Of a DNA stretch of 64,000 nucleotides, positions 35,869 through 50,800 are shown in pieces. Each line of letters starts with the position of its first letter. Positions within the stretch are counted from its first letter, which is position 1. A program made the position numbers and the translations under genes. The stretch lies in assembly GCA_963556145.1 (NCBI GenBank), contig OY744463.1:8122001-8186000 (forward strand). The letters run 5' to 3'. This stretch comes from Hygrocybe punicea. Taxonomy: Eukaryota > Basidiomycota > Agaricomycetes > Agaricales > Hygrophoraceae. The notes beneath the pieces were generated by a model. The model was not told the DNA's origin. It did not search any database and saw only the letters and a list, made by a program, of their open reading frames with translations.

Positions 35869-38800
35869 AGCAATGACGTTGTCAGACGAGCAACCTGCCG
35901 AGCACCTAATCGCGTTTAACCAGGTAATCATATGCTTATTTGTAGCACGGCTATCATACATAAGCCTAGTATGACTGGTATGACTGGTATGTACTGATGC
36001 GAACGAATAGAGCCTATTTGCTGATGGTCGCCATGGCAACAGTGGCTTACCACATCGAACGGTGGTGACCATCACCCGATCGGTGGCTGCGAGTGTCACG
36101 AACATCACGAACGTCACAAATATGATCCTGGCTATAGATAATGACAGGAACATGTTGAAATGGGCTTGCTGGTGCATGTAACCGTTCGTTTCCACCCGAG
36201 AGCGTTCCTGGATGATCTCATCGCGTCCCCGGGCATCGAATACACCATACAGCATTTTTTATAGCAAGAAGACAACCCAACTTTCAAATATTTGCGCACG
36301 TTTGGTCTCCACCCACATTTCGTGCCATCCCTCCTCATACCATCCTCTTTCAGGGTCCTCGCCATCGCGATCCTGGACCCCGAATGCCCCCGGTGGACAT
36401 CGCTTGCAGTGACTCATACATATGTCATATTTATACCCTTGTAATGGCTTTATCTTGTAACGCTTGCTTGGATATCACTTTCTTGCCCAAATGCGGTATG
36501 TGTTTCTCGTCCGCGGTCATTGTGGCTGCATTCACAGGGTTCAAAAACCCCTGGTTCGTGTCGATTGCATAACATTCCCATGGTCGGTTCTCCCTCGCAA
36601 ACCACTGTTCCCACGATTGTGCACCCCGTATAGTCACTGCTTGCGAATGGAATCCAACCATGGGAAGCACAAACTGACCACGCAGATCGGGGAATAGGAG
36701 CCTGGCTTTCAGAATCTGAGACAATTTCGGCGATAGCTACACAGGTTCTTCCCTGCAAACCAAATCGGCGAATGCTACCATCTGCCACCCAGGAAAGCTA
36801 TTAGTCTGATGGATTGTGGTACCATTCGCCGGTAGTGGTGGGATCGGGATCACATGAACCTGGGCCACTGGAATCACATGACTGGCACACGTCCAGGATC
36901 ACATGACCGACACCAGGATCACATGACTGCACAGCACTACATAAGCGATCGTCACGTGACTGTATCAAGACTTACATGGCTGATACCTGTATTATATAAT
37001 GATGGATCACATGACTGACACCCAGGATCACATGACTGGCGCATGCAGGATCACATGATCGACTTCTGGATCACATGATTGCACAGCATTACATAAGCGA
37101 TCATCACGTGAGTGTATCATGACTCACATGATTGATATCTGTATTACATAACCATGGATCACGTGACTGAATCACATGATTATCACATGATTTGCCATCA
37201 CGATCACATGAGTGCACAGCATTACATAAGCGATCGTGGCCATATATTTCAATTTCTGTCTTGCATAATACACTTGCTATATATGCATGTATATATATAT
37301 AGATCGTACTGTTCTAACCTTCCGAGCAATGACGTTGTCAGACGAGCAACCTGCCGAGCACCTAATCGCGTTTAACCAGGTAATCATATGCTTATTTGTA
37401 GCACGGCTATCATACATAAGCCTAGTATGACTGGTATGACTGGTATGTACTGATGCGAACGAATAGAGCCTATTTGCTGATGGTCGCCATGGCAACAGTG
37501 GCTTACCACATCGAACGGTGGTGACCATCACCCGATCGGTGGCTGCGAGTGTCACGAACATCACGAACGTCACAAATATGATCCTGGCTATAGATAATGA
37601 CAGGAACATGTTGAAATGGGCTTGCTGGTGCATGTAACCGTTCGTTTCCACCCGAGAGCGTTCCTGGATGATCTCATCGCGTCCCCGGGCATCGAATACA
37701 CCATACAGCATTTTTTATAGCAAGAAGACAACCCAACTTTCAAATATTTGCGCACGTTTGGTCTCCACCCACATTTCGTGCCATCCCTCCTCATACCATC
37801 CTCTTTCAGGGTCCTCGCCATCGCGATCCTGGACCCCGAATGCCCCCGGTGGACATCGCTTGCAGTGACTCATACATATGTCATATTTATACCCTTGTAA
37901 TGGCTTTATCTTGTAACGCTTGCTTGGATATCACTTTCTTGCCCAAATGCGGTATGTGTTTCTCGTCCGCGGTCATTGTGGCTGCATTCACAGGGTTCAA
38001 AAACCCCTGGTTCGTGTCGATTGCATAACATTCCCATGGTCGGTTCTCCCTCGCAAACCACTGTTCCCACGATTGTGCACCCCGTATAGTCACTGCTTGC
38101 GAATGGAATCCAACCATGGGAAGCACAAACTGACCACGCAGATCGGGGAATAGGAGCCTGGCTTTCAGAATCTGAGACAATTTCGGCGATAGCTACACAG
38201 GTTCTTCCCTGCAAACCAAATCGGCGAATGCTACCATCTGCCACCCAGGAAAGCTATTAGTCTGATGGATTGTGGTACCATTCGCCGGTAGTGGTGGGAT
38301 CGGGATCACATGAACCTGGGCCACTGGAATCACATGACTGGCACACGTCCAGGATCACATGACCGACACCAGGATCACATGACTGCACAGCACTACATAA
38401 GCGATCGTCACGTGACTGTATCAAGACTTACATGGCTGATACCTGTATTATATAATGATGGATCACATGACTGACACCCAGGATCACATGACTGGCGCAT
38501 GCAGGATCACATGATCGACTTCTGGATCACATGATTGCACAGCATTACATAAGCGATCATCACGTGAGTGTATCATGACTCACATGATTGATATCTGTAT
38601 TACATAACCATGGATCACGTGACTGAATCACATGATTATCACATGATTTGCCATCACGATCACATGAGTGCACAGCATTACATAAGCGATCGTGGCCATA
38701 TATTTCAATTTCTGTCTTGCATAATACACTTGCTATATATGCATGTATATATATATAGATCGTACTGTTCTAACCTTCCGAGCAATGACGTTGTCAGACG

Positions 38801-41800
38801 AGCAACCTGCCGAGCACCTAATCGCGTTTAACCAGGTAATCATATGCTTATTTGTAGCACGGCTATCATACATAAGCCTAGTATGACTGGTATGACTGGT
38901 ATGTACTGATGCGAACGAATAGAGCCTATTTGCTGATGGTCGCCATGGCAACAGTGGCTTACCACATCGAACGGTGGTGACCATCACCCGATCGGTGGCT
39001 GCGAGTGTCATGAACATCACGAACGTCACAAATATGATCCTGGCTATAGATAATGACAGGAACATGTTGAAATGGGCTTGCTGGTGCATGTAACCGTTCG
39101 TTTCCACCCGAGAGCGTTCCTGGATGATCTCATCGCGTCCCCGGGCATCGAATACACCATACAGCATTTTTTATAGCAAGAAGACAACCCAACTTTCAAA
39201 TATTTGCGCACGTTTGGTCTCCACCCACATTTCGTGCCATCCCTCCTCATACCATCCTCTTTCAGGGTCCTCGCCATCGCGATCCTGGACCCCGAATGCC
39301 CCCGGTGGACATCGCTTGCAGTGACTCATACATATGTCATATTTATACCCTTGTAATGGCTTTATCTTGTAACGCTTGCTTGGATATCACTTTCTTGCCC
39401 AAATGCGGTATGTGTTTCTCGTCCGCGGTCATTGTGGCTGCATTCACAGGGTTCAAAAACCCCTGGTTCGTGTCGATTGCATAACATTCCCATGGTCGGT
39501 TCTCCCTCGCAAACCACTGTTCCCACGATTGTGCACCCCGTATAGTCACTGCTTGCGAATGGAATCCAACCATGGGAAGCACAAACTGACCACGCAGATC
39601 GGGGAATAGGAGCCTGGCTTTCAGAATCTGAGACAATTTCGGCGATAGCTACACAGGTTCTTCCCTGCAAACCAAATCGGCGAATGCTACCATCTGCCAC
39701 CCAGGAAAGCTATTAGTCTGATGGATTGTGGTACCATTCGCCGGTAGTGGTGGGATCGGGATCACATGAACCTGGGCCACTGGAATCACATGACTGGCAC
39801 ACGTCCAGGATCACATGACCGACACCAGGATCACATGACTGCACAGCACTACATAAGCGATCGTCACGTGACTGTATCAAGACTTACATGGCTGATACCT
39901 GTATTATATAATGATGGATCACATGACTGACACCCAGGATCACATGACTGGCGCATGCAGGATCACATGATCGACTTCTGGATCACATGATTGCACAGCA
40001 TTACATAAGCGATCATCACGTGAGTGTATCATGACTCACATGATTGATATCTGTATTACATAACCATGGATCACGTGACTGAATCACATGATTATCACAT
40101 GATTTGCCATCACGATCACATGAGTGCACAGCATTACATAAGCGATCGTGGCCATATATTTCAATTTCTGTCTTGCATAATACACTTGCTATATATGCAT
40201 GTATATATATATAGATCGTACTGTTCTAACCTTCCGAGCAATGACGTTGTCAGACGAGCAACCTGCCGAGCACCTAATCGCGTTTAACCAGGTAATCATA
40301 TGCTTATTTGTAGCACGGCTATCATACATAAGCCTAGTATGACTGGTATGACTGGTATGTACTGATGCGAACGAATAGAGCCTATTTGCTGATGGTCGCC
40401 ATGGCAACAGTGGCTTACCACATCGAACGGTGGTGACCATCACCCGATCGGTGGCTGCGAGTGTCACGAACATCACGAACGTCACAAATATGATCCTGGC
40501 TATAGATAATGACAGGAACATGTTGAAATGGGCTTGCTGGTGCATGTAACCGTTCGTTTCCACCCGAGAGCGTTCCTGGATGATCTCATCGCGTCCCCGG
40601 GCATCGAATACACCATACAGCATTTTTTATAGCAAGAAGACAACCCAACTTTCAAATATTTGCGCACGTTTGGTCTCCACCCACATTTCGTGCCATCCCT
40701 CCTCATACCATCCTCTTTCAGGGTCCTCGCCATCGCGATCCTGGACCCCGAATGCCCCCGGTGGACATCGCTTGCAGTGACTCATACATATGTCATATTT
40801 ATACCCTTGTAATGGCTTTATCTTGTAACGCTTGCTTGGATATCACTTTCTTGCCCAAATGCGGTATGTGTTTCTCGTCCGCGGTCATTGTGGCTGCATT
40901 CACAGGGTTCAAAAACCCCTGGTTCGTGTCGATTGCATAACATTCCCATGGTCGGTTCTCCCTCGCAAACCACTGTTCCCACGATTGTGCACCCCGTATA
41001 GTCACTGCTTGCGAATGGAATCCAACCATGGGAAGCACAAACTGACCACGCAGATCGGGGAATAGGAGCCTGGCTTTCAGAATCTGAGACAATTTCGGCG
41101 ATAGCTACACAGGTTCTTCCCTGCAAACCAAATCGGCGAATGCTACCATCTGCCACCCAGGAAAGCTATTAGTCTGATGGATTGTGGTACCATTCGCCGG
41201 TAGTGGTGGGATCGGGATCACATGAACCTGGGCCACTGGAATCACATGACTGGCACACGTCCAGGATCACATGACCGACACCAGGATCACATGACTGCAC
41301 AGCACTACATAAGCGATCGTCACGTGACTGTATCAAGACTTACATGGCTGATACCTGTATTATATAATGATGGATCACATGACTGACACCCAGGATCACA
41401 TGACTGGCGCATGCAGGATCACATGATCGACTTCTGGATCACATGATTGCACAGCATTACATAAGCGATCATCACGTGAGTGTATCATGACTCACATGAT
41501 TGATATCTGTATTACATAACCATGGATCACGTGACTGAATCACATGATTATCACATGATTTGCCATCACGATCACATGAGTGCACAGCATTACATAAGCG
41601 ATCGTGGCCATATATTTCAATTTCTGTCTTGCATAATACACTTGCTATATATGCATGTATATATATATAGATCGTACTGTTCTAACCTTCCGAGCAATGA
41701 CGTTGTCAGACGAGCAACCTGCCGAGCACCTAATCGCGTTTAACCAGGTAATCATATGCTTATTTGTAGCACGGCTATCATACATAAGCCTAGTATGACT

Positions 41801-44800
41801 GGTATGACTGGTATGTACTGATGCGAACGAATAGAGCCTATTTGCTGATGGTCGCCATGGCAACAGTGGCTTACCACATCGAACGGTGGTGACCATCACC
41901 CGATCGGTGGCTGCGAGTGTCATGAACATCACGAACGTCACAAATATGATCCTGGCTATAGATAATGACAGGAACATGTTGAAATGGGCTTGCTGGTGCA
42001 TGTAACCGTTCGTTTCCACCCGAGAGCGTTCCTGGATGATCTCATCGCGTCCCCGGGCATCGAATACACCATACAGCATTTTTTATAGCAAGAAGACAAC
42101 CCAACTTTCAAATATTTGCGCACGTTTGGTCTCCACCCACATTTCGTGCCATCCCTCCTCATACCATCCTCTTTCAGGGTCCTCGCCATCGCGATCCTGG
42201 ACCCCGAATGCCCCCGGTGGACATCGCTTGCAGTGACTCATACATATGTCATATTTATACCCTTGTAATGGCTTTATCTTGTAACGCTTGCTTGGATATC
42301 ACTTTCTTGCCCAAATGCGGTATGTGTTTCTCGTCCGCGGTCATTGTGGCTGCATTCACAGGGTTCAAAAACCCCTGGTTCGTGTCGATTGCATAACATT
42401 CCCATGGTCGGTTCTCCCTCGCAAACCACTGTTCCCACGATTGTGCACCCCGTATAGTCACTGCTTGCGAATGGAATCCAACCATGGGAAGCACAAACTG
42501 ACCACGCAGATCGGGGAATAGGAGCCTGGCTTTCAGAATCTGAGACAATTTCGGCGATAGCTACACAGGTTCTTCCCTGCAAACCAAATCGGCGAATGCT
42601 ACCATCTGCCACCCAGGAAAGCTATTAGTCTGATGGATTGTGGTACCATTCGCCGGTAGGTGGTGGGATCGGGATCACATGAACCTGGGCCACTGGAATC
42701 ACATGACTGGCACACGTCCAGGATCACATGACCGACACCAGGATCACATGACTGCACAGCACTACATAAGCGATCGTCACGTGACTGTATCAAGACTTAC
42801 ATGGCTGATACCTGTATTATATAATGATGGATCACATGACTGACACCCAGGATCACATGACTGGCGCATGCAGGATCACATGATCGACTTCTGGATCACA
42901 TGATTGCACAGCATTACATAAGCGATCATCACGTGAGTGTATCATGACTCACATGATTGATATCTGTATTACATAACCATGGATCACGTGACTGAATCAC
43001 ATGATTATCACATGATTTGCCATCACGATCACATGAGTGCACAGCATTACATAAGCGATCGTGGCCATATATTTCAATTTCTGTCTTGCATAATACACTT
43101 GCTATATATGCATGTATATATATATAGATCGTACTGTTCTAACCTTCCGAGCAATGACGTTGTCAGACGAGCAACCTGCCGAGCACCTAATCGCGTTTAA
43201 CCAGGTAATCATATGCTTATTTGTAGCACGGCTATCATACATAAGCCTAGTATGACTGGTATGACTGGTATGTACTGATGCGAACGAATAGAGCCTATTT
43301 GCTGATGGTCGCCATGGCAACAGTGGCTTACCACATCGAACGGTGGTGACCATCACCCGATCGGTGGCTGCGAGTGTCACGAACATCACGAACGTCACAA
43401 ATATGATCCTGGCTATAGATAATGACAGGAACATGTTGAAATGGGCTTGCTGGTGCATGTAACCGTTCGTTTCCACCCGAGAGCGTTCCTGGATGATCTC
43501 ATCGCGTCCCCGGGCATCGAATACACCATACAGCATTTTTTATAGCAAGAAGACAACCCAACTTTCAAATATTTGCGCACGTTTGGTCTCCACCCACATT
43601 TCGTGCCATCCCTCCTCATACCATCCTCTTTCAGGGTCCTCGCCATCGCGATCCTGGACCCCGAATGCCCCCGGTGGACATCGCTTGCAGTGACTCATAC
43701 ATATGTCATATTTATACCCTTGTAATGGCTTTATCTTGTAACGCTTGCTTGGATATCACTTTCTTGCCCAAATGCGGTATGTGTTTCTCGTCCGCGGTCA
43801 TTGTGGCTGCATTCACAGGGTTCAAAAACCCCTGGTTCGTGTCGATTGCATAACATTCCCATGGTCGGTTCTCCCTCGCAAACCACTGTTCCCACGATTG
43901 TGCACCCCGTATAGTCACTGCTTGCGAATGGAATCCAACCATGGGAAGCACAAACTGACCACGCAGATCGGGGAATAGGAGCCTGGCTTTCAGAATCTGA
44001 GACAATTTCGGCGATAGCTACACAGGTTCTTCCCTGCAAACCAAATCGGCGAATGCTACCATCTGCCACCCAGGAAAGCTATTAGTCTGATGGATTGTGG
44101 TACCATTCGCCGGTAGTGGTGGGATCGGGATCACATGAACCTGGGCCACTGGAATCACATGACTGGCACACGTCCAGGATCACATGACCGACACCAGGAT
44201 CACATGACTGCACAGCACTACATAAGCGATCGTCACGTGACTGTATCAAGACTTACATGGCTGATACCTGTATTATATAATGATGGATCACATGACTGAC
44301 ACCCAGGATCACATGACTGGCGCATGCAGGATCACATGATCGACTTCTGGATCACATGATTGCACAGCATTACATAAGCGATCATCACGTGAGTGTATCA
44401 TGACTCACATGATTGATATCTGTATTACATAACCATGGATCACGTGACTGAATCACATGATTATCACATGATTTGCCATCACGATCACATGAGTGCACAG
44501 CATTACATAAGCGATCGTGGCCATATATTTCAATTTCTGTCTTGCATAATACACTTGCTATATATGCATGTATATATATATAGATCGTACTGTTCTAACC
44601 TTCCGAGCAATGACGTTGTCAGACGAGCAACCTGCCGAGCACCTAATCGCGTTTAACCAGGTAATCATATGCTTATTTGTAGCACGGCTATCATACATAA
44701 GCCTAGTATGACTGGTATGACTGGTATGTACTGATGCGAACGAATAGAGCCTATTTGCTGATGGTCGCCATGGCAACAGTGGCTTACCACATCGAACGGT

Positions 44801-47800
44801 GGTGACCATCACCCGATCGGTGGCTGCGAGTGTCACGAACATCACGAACGTCACAAATATGATCCTGGCTATAGATAATGACAGGAACATGTTGAAATGG
44901 GCTTGCTGGTGCATGTAACCGTTCGTTTCCACCCGAGAGCGTTCCTGGATGATCTCATCGCGTCCCCGGGCATCGAATACACCATACAGCATTTTTTATA
45001 GCAAGAAGACAACCCAACTTTCAAATATTTGCGCACGTTTGGTCTCCACCCACATTTCGTGCCATCCCTCCTCATACCATCCTCTTTCAGGGTCCTCGCC
45101 ATCGCGATCCTGGACCCCGAATGCCCCCGGTGGACATCGCTTGCAGTGACTCATACATATGTCATATTTATACCCTTGTAATGGCTTTATCTTGTAACGC
45201 TTGCTTGGATATCACTTTCTTGCCCAAATGCGGTATGTGTTTCTCGTCCGCGGTCATTGTGGCTGCATTCACAGGGTTCAAAAACCCCTGGTTCGTGTCG
45301 ATTGCATAACATTCCCATGGTCGGTTCTCCCTCGCAAACCACTGTTCCCACGATTGTGCACCCCGTATAGTCACTGCTTGCGAATGGAATCCAACCATGG
45401 GAAGCACAAACTGACCACGCAGATCGGGGAATAGGAGCCTGGCTTTCAGAATCTGAGACAATTTCGGCGATAGCTACACAGGTTCTTCCCTGCAAACCAA
45501 ATCGGCGAATGCTACCATCTGCCACCCAGGAAAGCTATTAGTCTGATGGATTGTGGTACCATTCGCCGGTAGTGGTGGGATCGGGATCACATGAACCTGG
45601 GCCACTGGAATCACATGACTGGCACACGTCCAGGATCACATGACCGACACCAGGATCACATGACTGCACAGCACTACATAAGCGATCGTCACGTGACTGT
45701 ATCAAGACTTACATGGCTGATACCTGTATTATATAATGATGGATCACATGACTGACACCCAGGATCACATGACTGGCGCATGCAGGATCACATGATCGAC
45801 TTCTGGATCACATGATTGCACAGCATTACATAAGCGATCATCACGTGAGTGTATCATGACTCACATGATTGATATCTGTATTACATAACCATGGATCACG
45901 TGACTGAATCACATGATTATCACATGATTTGCCATCACGATCACATGAGTGCACAGCATTACATAAGCGATCGTGGCCATATATTTCAATTTCTGTCTTG
46001 CATAATACACTTGCTATATATGCATGTATATATATATAGATCGTACTGTTCTAACCTTCCGAGCAATGACGTTGTCAGACGAGCAACCTGCCGAGCACCT
46101 AATCGCGTTTAACCAGGTAATCATATGCTTATTTGTAGCACGGCTATCATACATAAGCCTAGTATGACTGGTATGACTGGTATGTACTGATGCGAACGAA
46201 TAGAGCCTATTTGCTGATGGTCGCCATGGCAACAGTGGCTTACCACATCGAACGGTGGTGACCATCACCCGATCGGTGGCTGCGAGTGTCACGAACATCA
46301 CGAACGTCACAAATATGATCCTGGCTATAGATAATGACAGGAACATGTTGAAATGGGCTTGCTGGTGCATGTAACCGTTCGTTTCCACCCGAGAGCGTTC
46401 CTGGATGATCTCATCGCGTCCCCGGGCATCGAATACACCATACAGCATTTTTTATAGCAAGAAGACAACCCAACTTTCAAATATTTGCGCACGTTTGGTC
46501 TCCACCCACATTTCGTGCCATCCCTCCTCATACCATCCTCTTTCAGGGTCCTCGCCATCGCGATCCTGGACCCCGAATGCCCCCGGTGGACATCGCTTGC
46601 AGTGACTCATACATATGTCATATTTATACCCTTGTAATGGCTTTATCTTGTAACGCTTGCTTGGATATCACTTTCTTGCCCAAATGCGGTATGTGTTTCT
46701 CGTCCGCGGTCATTGTGGCTGCATTCACAGGGTTCAAAAACCCCTGGTTCGTGTCGATTGCATAACATTCCCATGGTCGGTTCTCCCTCGCAAACCACTG
46801 TTCCCACGATTGTGCACCCCGTATAGTCACTGCTTGCGAATGGAATCCAACCATGGGAAGCACAAACTGACCACGCAGATCGGGGAATAGGAGCCTGGCT
46901 TTCAGAATCTGAGACAATTTCGGCGATAGCTACACAGGTTCTTCCCTGCAAACCAAATCGGCGAATGCTACCATCTGCCACCCAGGAAAGCTATTAGTCT
47001 GATGGATTGTGGTACCATTCGCCGGTAGTGGTGGGATCGGGATCACATGAACCTGGGCCACTGGAATCACATGACTGGCACACGTCCAGGATCACATGAC
47101 CGACACCAGGATCACATGACTGCACAGCACTACATAAGCGATCGTCACGTGACTGTATCAAGACTTACATGGCTGATACCTGTATTATATAATGATGGAT
47201 CACATGACTGACACCCAGGATCACATGACTGGCGCATGCAGGATCACATGATCGACTTCTGGATCACATGATTGCACAGCATTACATAAGTGATCATCAC
47301 GTGAGTGTATCATGACTCACATGATTGATATCTGTATTACATAACCATGGATCACGTGACTGAATCACATGATTATCACATGATTTGCCATCACGATCAC
47401 ATGAGTGCACAGCATTACATAAGCGATCGTGGCCATATATTTCAATTTCTGTCTTGCATAATACACTTGCTATATATGCATGTATATATATATAGATCGT
47501 ACTGTTCTAACCTTCCGAGCAATGACGTTGTCAGACGAGCAACCTGCCGAGCACCTAATCGCGTTTAACCAGGTAATCATATGCTTATTTGTAGCACGGC
47601 TATCATACATAAGCCTAGTATGACTGGTATGACTGGTATGTACTGATGCGAACGAATAGAGCCTATTTGCTGATGGTCGCCATGGCAACAGTGGCTTACC
47701 ACATCGAACGGTGGTGACCATCACCCGATCGGTGGCTGCGAGTGTCACGAACATCACGAACGTCACAAATATGATCCTGGCTATAGATAATGACAGGAAC

Positions 47801-50800
47801 ATGTTGAAATGGGCTTGCTGGTGCATGTAACCGTTCGTTTCCACCCGAGAGCGTTCCTGGATGATCTCATCGCGTCCCCGGGCATCGAATACACCATACA
47901 GCATTTTTTATAGCAAGAAGACAACCCAACTTTCAAATATTTGCGCACGTTTGGTCTCCACCCACATTTCGTGCCATCCCTCCTCATACCATCCTCTTTC
48001 AGGGTCCTCGCCATCGCGATCCTGGACCCCGAATGCCCCCGGTGGACATCGCTTGCAGTGACTCATACATATGTCATATTTATACCCTTGTAATGGCTTT
48101 ATCTTGTAACGCTTGCTTGGATATCACTTTCTTGCCCAAATGCGGTATGTGTTTCTCGTCCGCGGTCATTGTGGCTGCATTCACAGGGTTCAAAAACCCC
48201 TGGTTCGTGTCGATTGCATAACATTCCCATGGTCGGTTCTCCCTCGCAAACCACTGTTCCCACGATTGTGCACCCCGTATAGTCACTGCTTGCGAATGGA
48301 ATCCAACCATGGGAAGCACAAACTGACCACGCAGATCGGGGAATAGGAGCCTGGCTTTCAGAATCTGAGACAATTTCGGCGATAGCTACACAGGTTCTTC
48401 CCTGCAAACCAAATCGGCGAATGCTACCATCTGCCACCCAGGAAAGCTATTAGTCTGATGGATTGTGGTACCATTCGCCGGTAGTGGTGGGATCGGGATC
48501 ACATGAACCTGGGCCACTGGAATCACATGACTGGCACACGTCCAGGATCACATGACCGACACCAGGATCACATGACTGCACAGCACTACATAAGCGATCG
48601 TCACGTGACTGTATCAAGACTTACATGGCTGATACCTGTATTATATAATGATGGATCACATGACTGACACCCAGGATCACATGACTGGCGCATGCAGGAT
48701 CACATGATCGACTTCTGGATCACATGATTGCACAGCATTACATAAGCGATCATCACGTGAGTGTATCATGACTCACATGATTGATATCTGTATTACATAA
48801 CCATGGATCACGTGACTGAATCACATGATTATCACATGATTTGCCATCACGATCACATGAGTGCACAGCATTACATAAGCGATCGTGGCCATATATTTCA
48901 ATTTCTGTCTTGCATAATACACTTGCTATATATGCATGTATATATATATAGATCGTACTGTTCTAACCTTCCGAGCAATGACGTTGTCAGACGAGCAACC
49001 TGCCGAGCACCTAATCGCGTTTAACCAGGTAATCATATGCTTATTTGTAGCACGGCTATCATACATAAGCCTAGTATGACTGGTATGACTGGTATGTACT
49101 GATGCGAACGAATAGAGCCTATTTGCTGATGGTCGCCATGGCAACAGTGGCTTACCACATCGAACGGTGGTGACCATCACCCGATCGGTGGCTGCGAGTG
49201 TCACGAACATCACGAACGTCACAAATATGATCCTGGCTATAGATAATGACAGGAACATGTTGAAATGGGCTTGCTGGTGCATGTAACCGTTCGTTTCCAC
49301 CCGAGAGCGTTCCTGGATGATCTCATCGCGTCCCCGGGCATCGAATACACCATACAGCATTTTTTATAGCAAGAAGACAACCCAACTTTCAAATATTTGC
49401 GCACGTTTGGTCTCCACCCACATTTCGTGCCATCCCTCCTCATACCATCCTCTTTCAGGGTCCTCGCCATCGCGATCCTGGACCCCGAATGCCCCCGGTG
49501 GACATCGCTTGCAGTGACTCATACATATGTCATATTTATACCCTTGTAATGGCTTTATCTTGTAACGCTTGCTTGGATATCACTTTCTTGCCCAAATGCG
49601 GTATGTGTTTCTCGTCCGCGGTCATTGTGGCTGCATTCACAGGGTTCAAAAACCCCTGGTTCGTGTCGATTGCATAACATTCCCATGGTCGGTTCTCCCT
49701 CGCAAACCACTGTTCCCACGATTGTGCACCCCGTATAGTCACTGCTTGCGAATGGAATCCAACCATGGGAAGCACAAACTGACCACGCAGATCGGGGAAT
49801 AGGAGCCTGGCTTTCAGAATCTGAGACAATTTCGGCGATAGCTACACAGGTTCTTCCCTGCAAACCAAATCGGCGAATGCTACCATCTGCCACCCAGGAA
49901 AGCTATTAGTCTGATGGATTGTGGTACCATTCGCCGGTAGTGGTGGGATCGGGATCACATGAACCTGGGCCACTGGAATCACATGACTGGCACACGTCCA
50001 GGATCACATGACCGACACCAGGATCACATGACTGCACAGCACTACATAAGCGATCGTCACGTGACTGTATCAAGACTTACATGGCTGATACCTGTATTAT
50101 ATAATGATGGATCACATGACTGACACCCAGGATCACATGACTGGCGCATGCAGGATCACATGATCGACTTCTGGATCACATGATTGCACAGCATTACATA
50201 AGCGATCATCACGTGAGTGTATCATGACTCACATGATTGATATCTGTATTACATAACCATGGATCACGTGACTGAATCACATGATTATCACATGATTTGC
50301 CATCACGATCACATGAGTGCACAGCATTACATAAGCGATCGTGGCCATATATTTCAATTTCTGTCTTGCATAATACACTTGCTATATATGCATGTATATA
50401 TATATAGATCGTACTGTTCTAACCTTCCGAGCAATGACGTTGTCAGACGAGCAACCTGCCGAGCACCTAATCGCGTTTAACCAGGTAATCATATGCTTAT
50501 TTGTAGCACGGCTATCATACATAAGCCTAGTATGACTGGTATGACTGGTATGTACTGATGCGAACGAATAGAGCCTATTTGCTGATGGTCGCCATGGCAA
50601 CAGTGGCTTACCACATCGAACGGTGGTGACCATCACCCGATCGGTGGCTGCGAGTGTCACGAACATCACGAACGTCACAAATATGATCCTGGCTATAGAT
50701 AATGACAGGAACATGTTGAAATGGGCTTGCTGGTGCATGTAACCGTTCGTTTCCACCCGAGAGCGTTCCTGGATGATCTCATCGCGTCCCCGGGCATCGA

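Noticed and set aside
35557..36255. Open frames that run across the N gap
   Set aside because: Their middle is undetermined sequence, so continuity is not supported.
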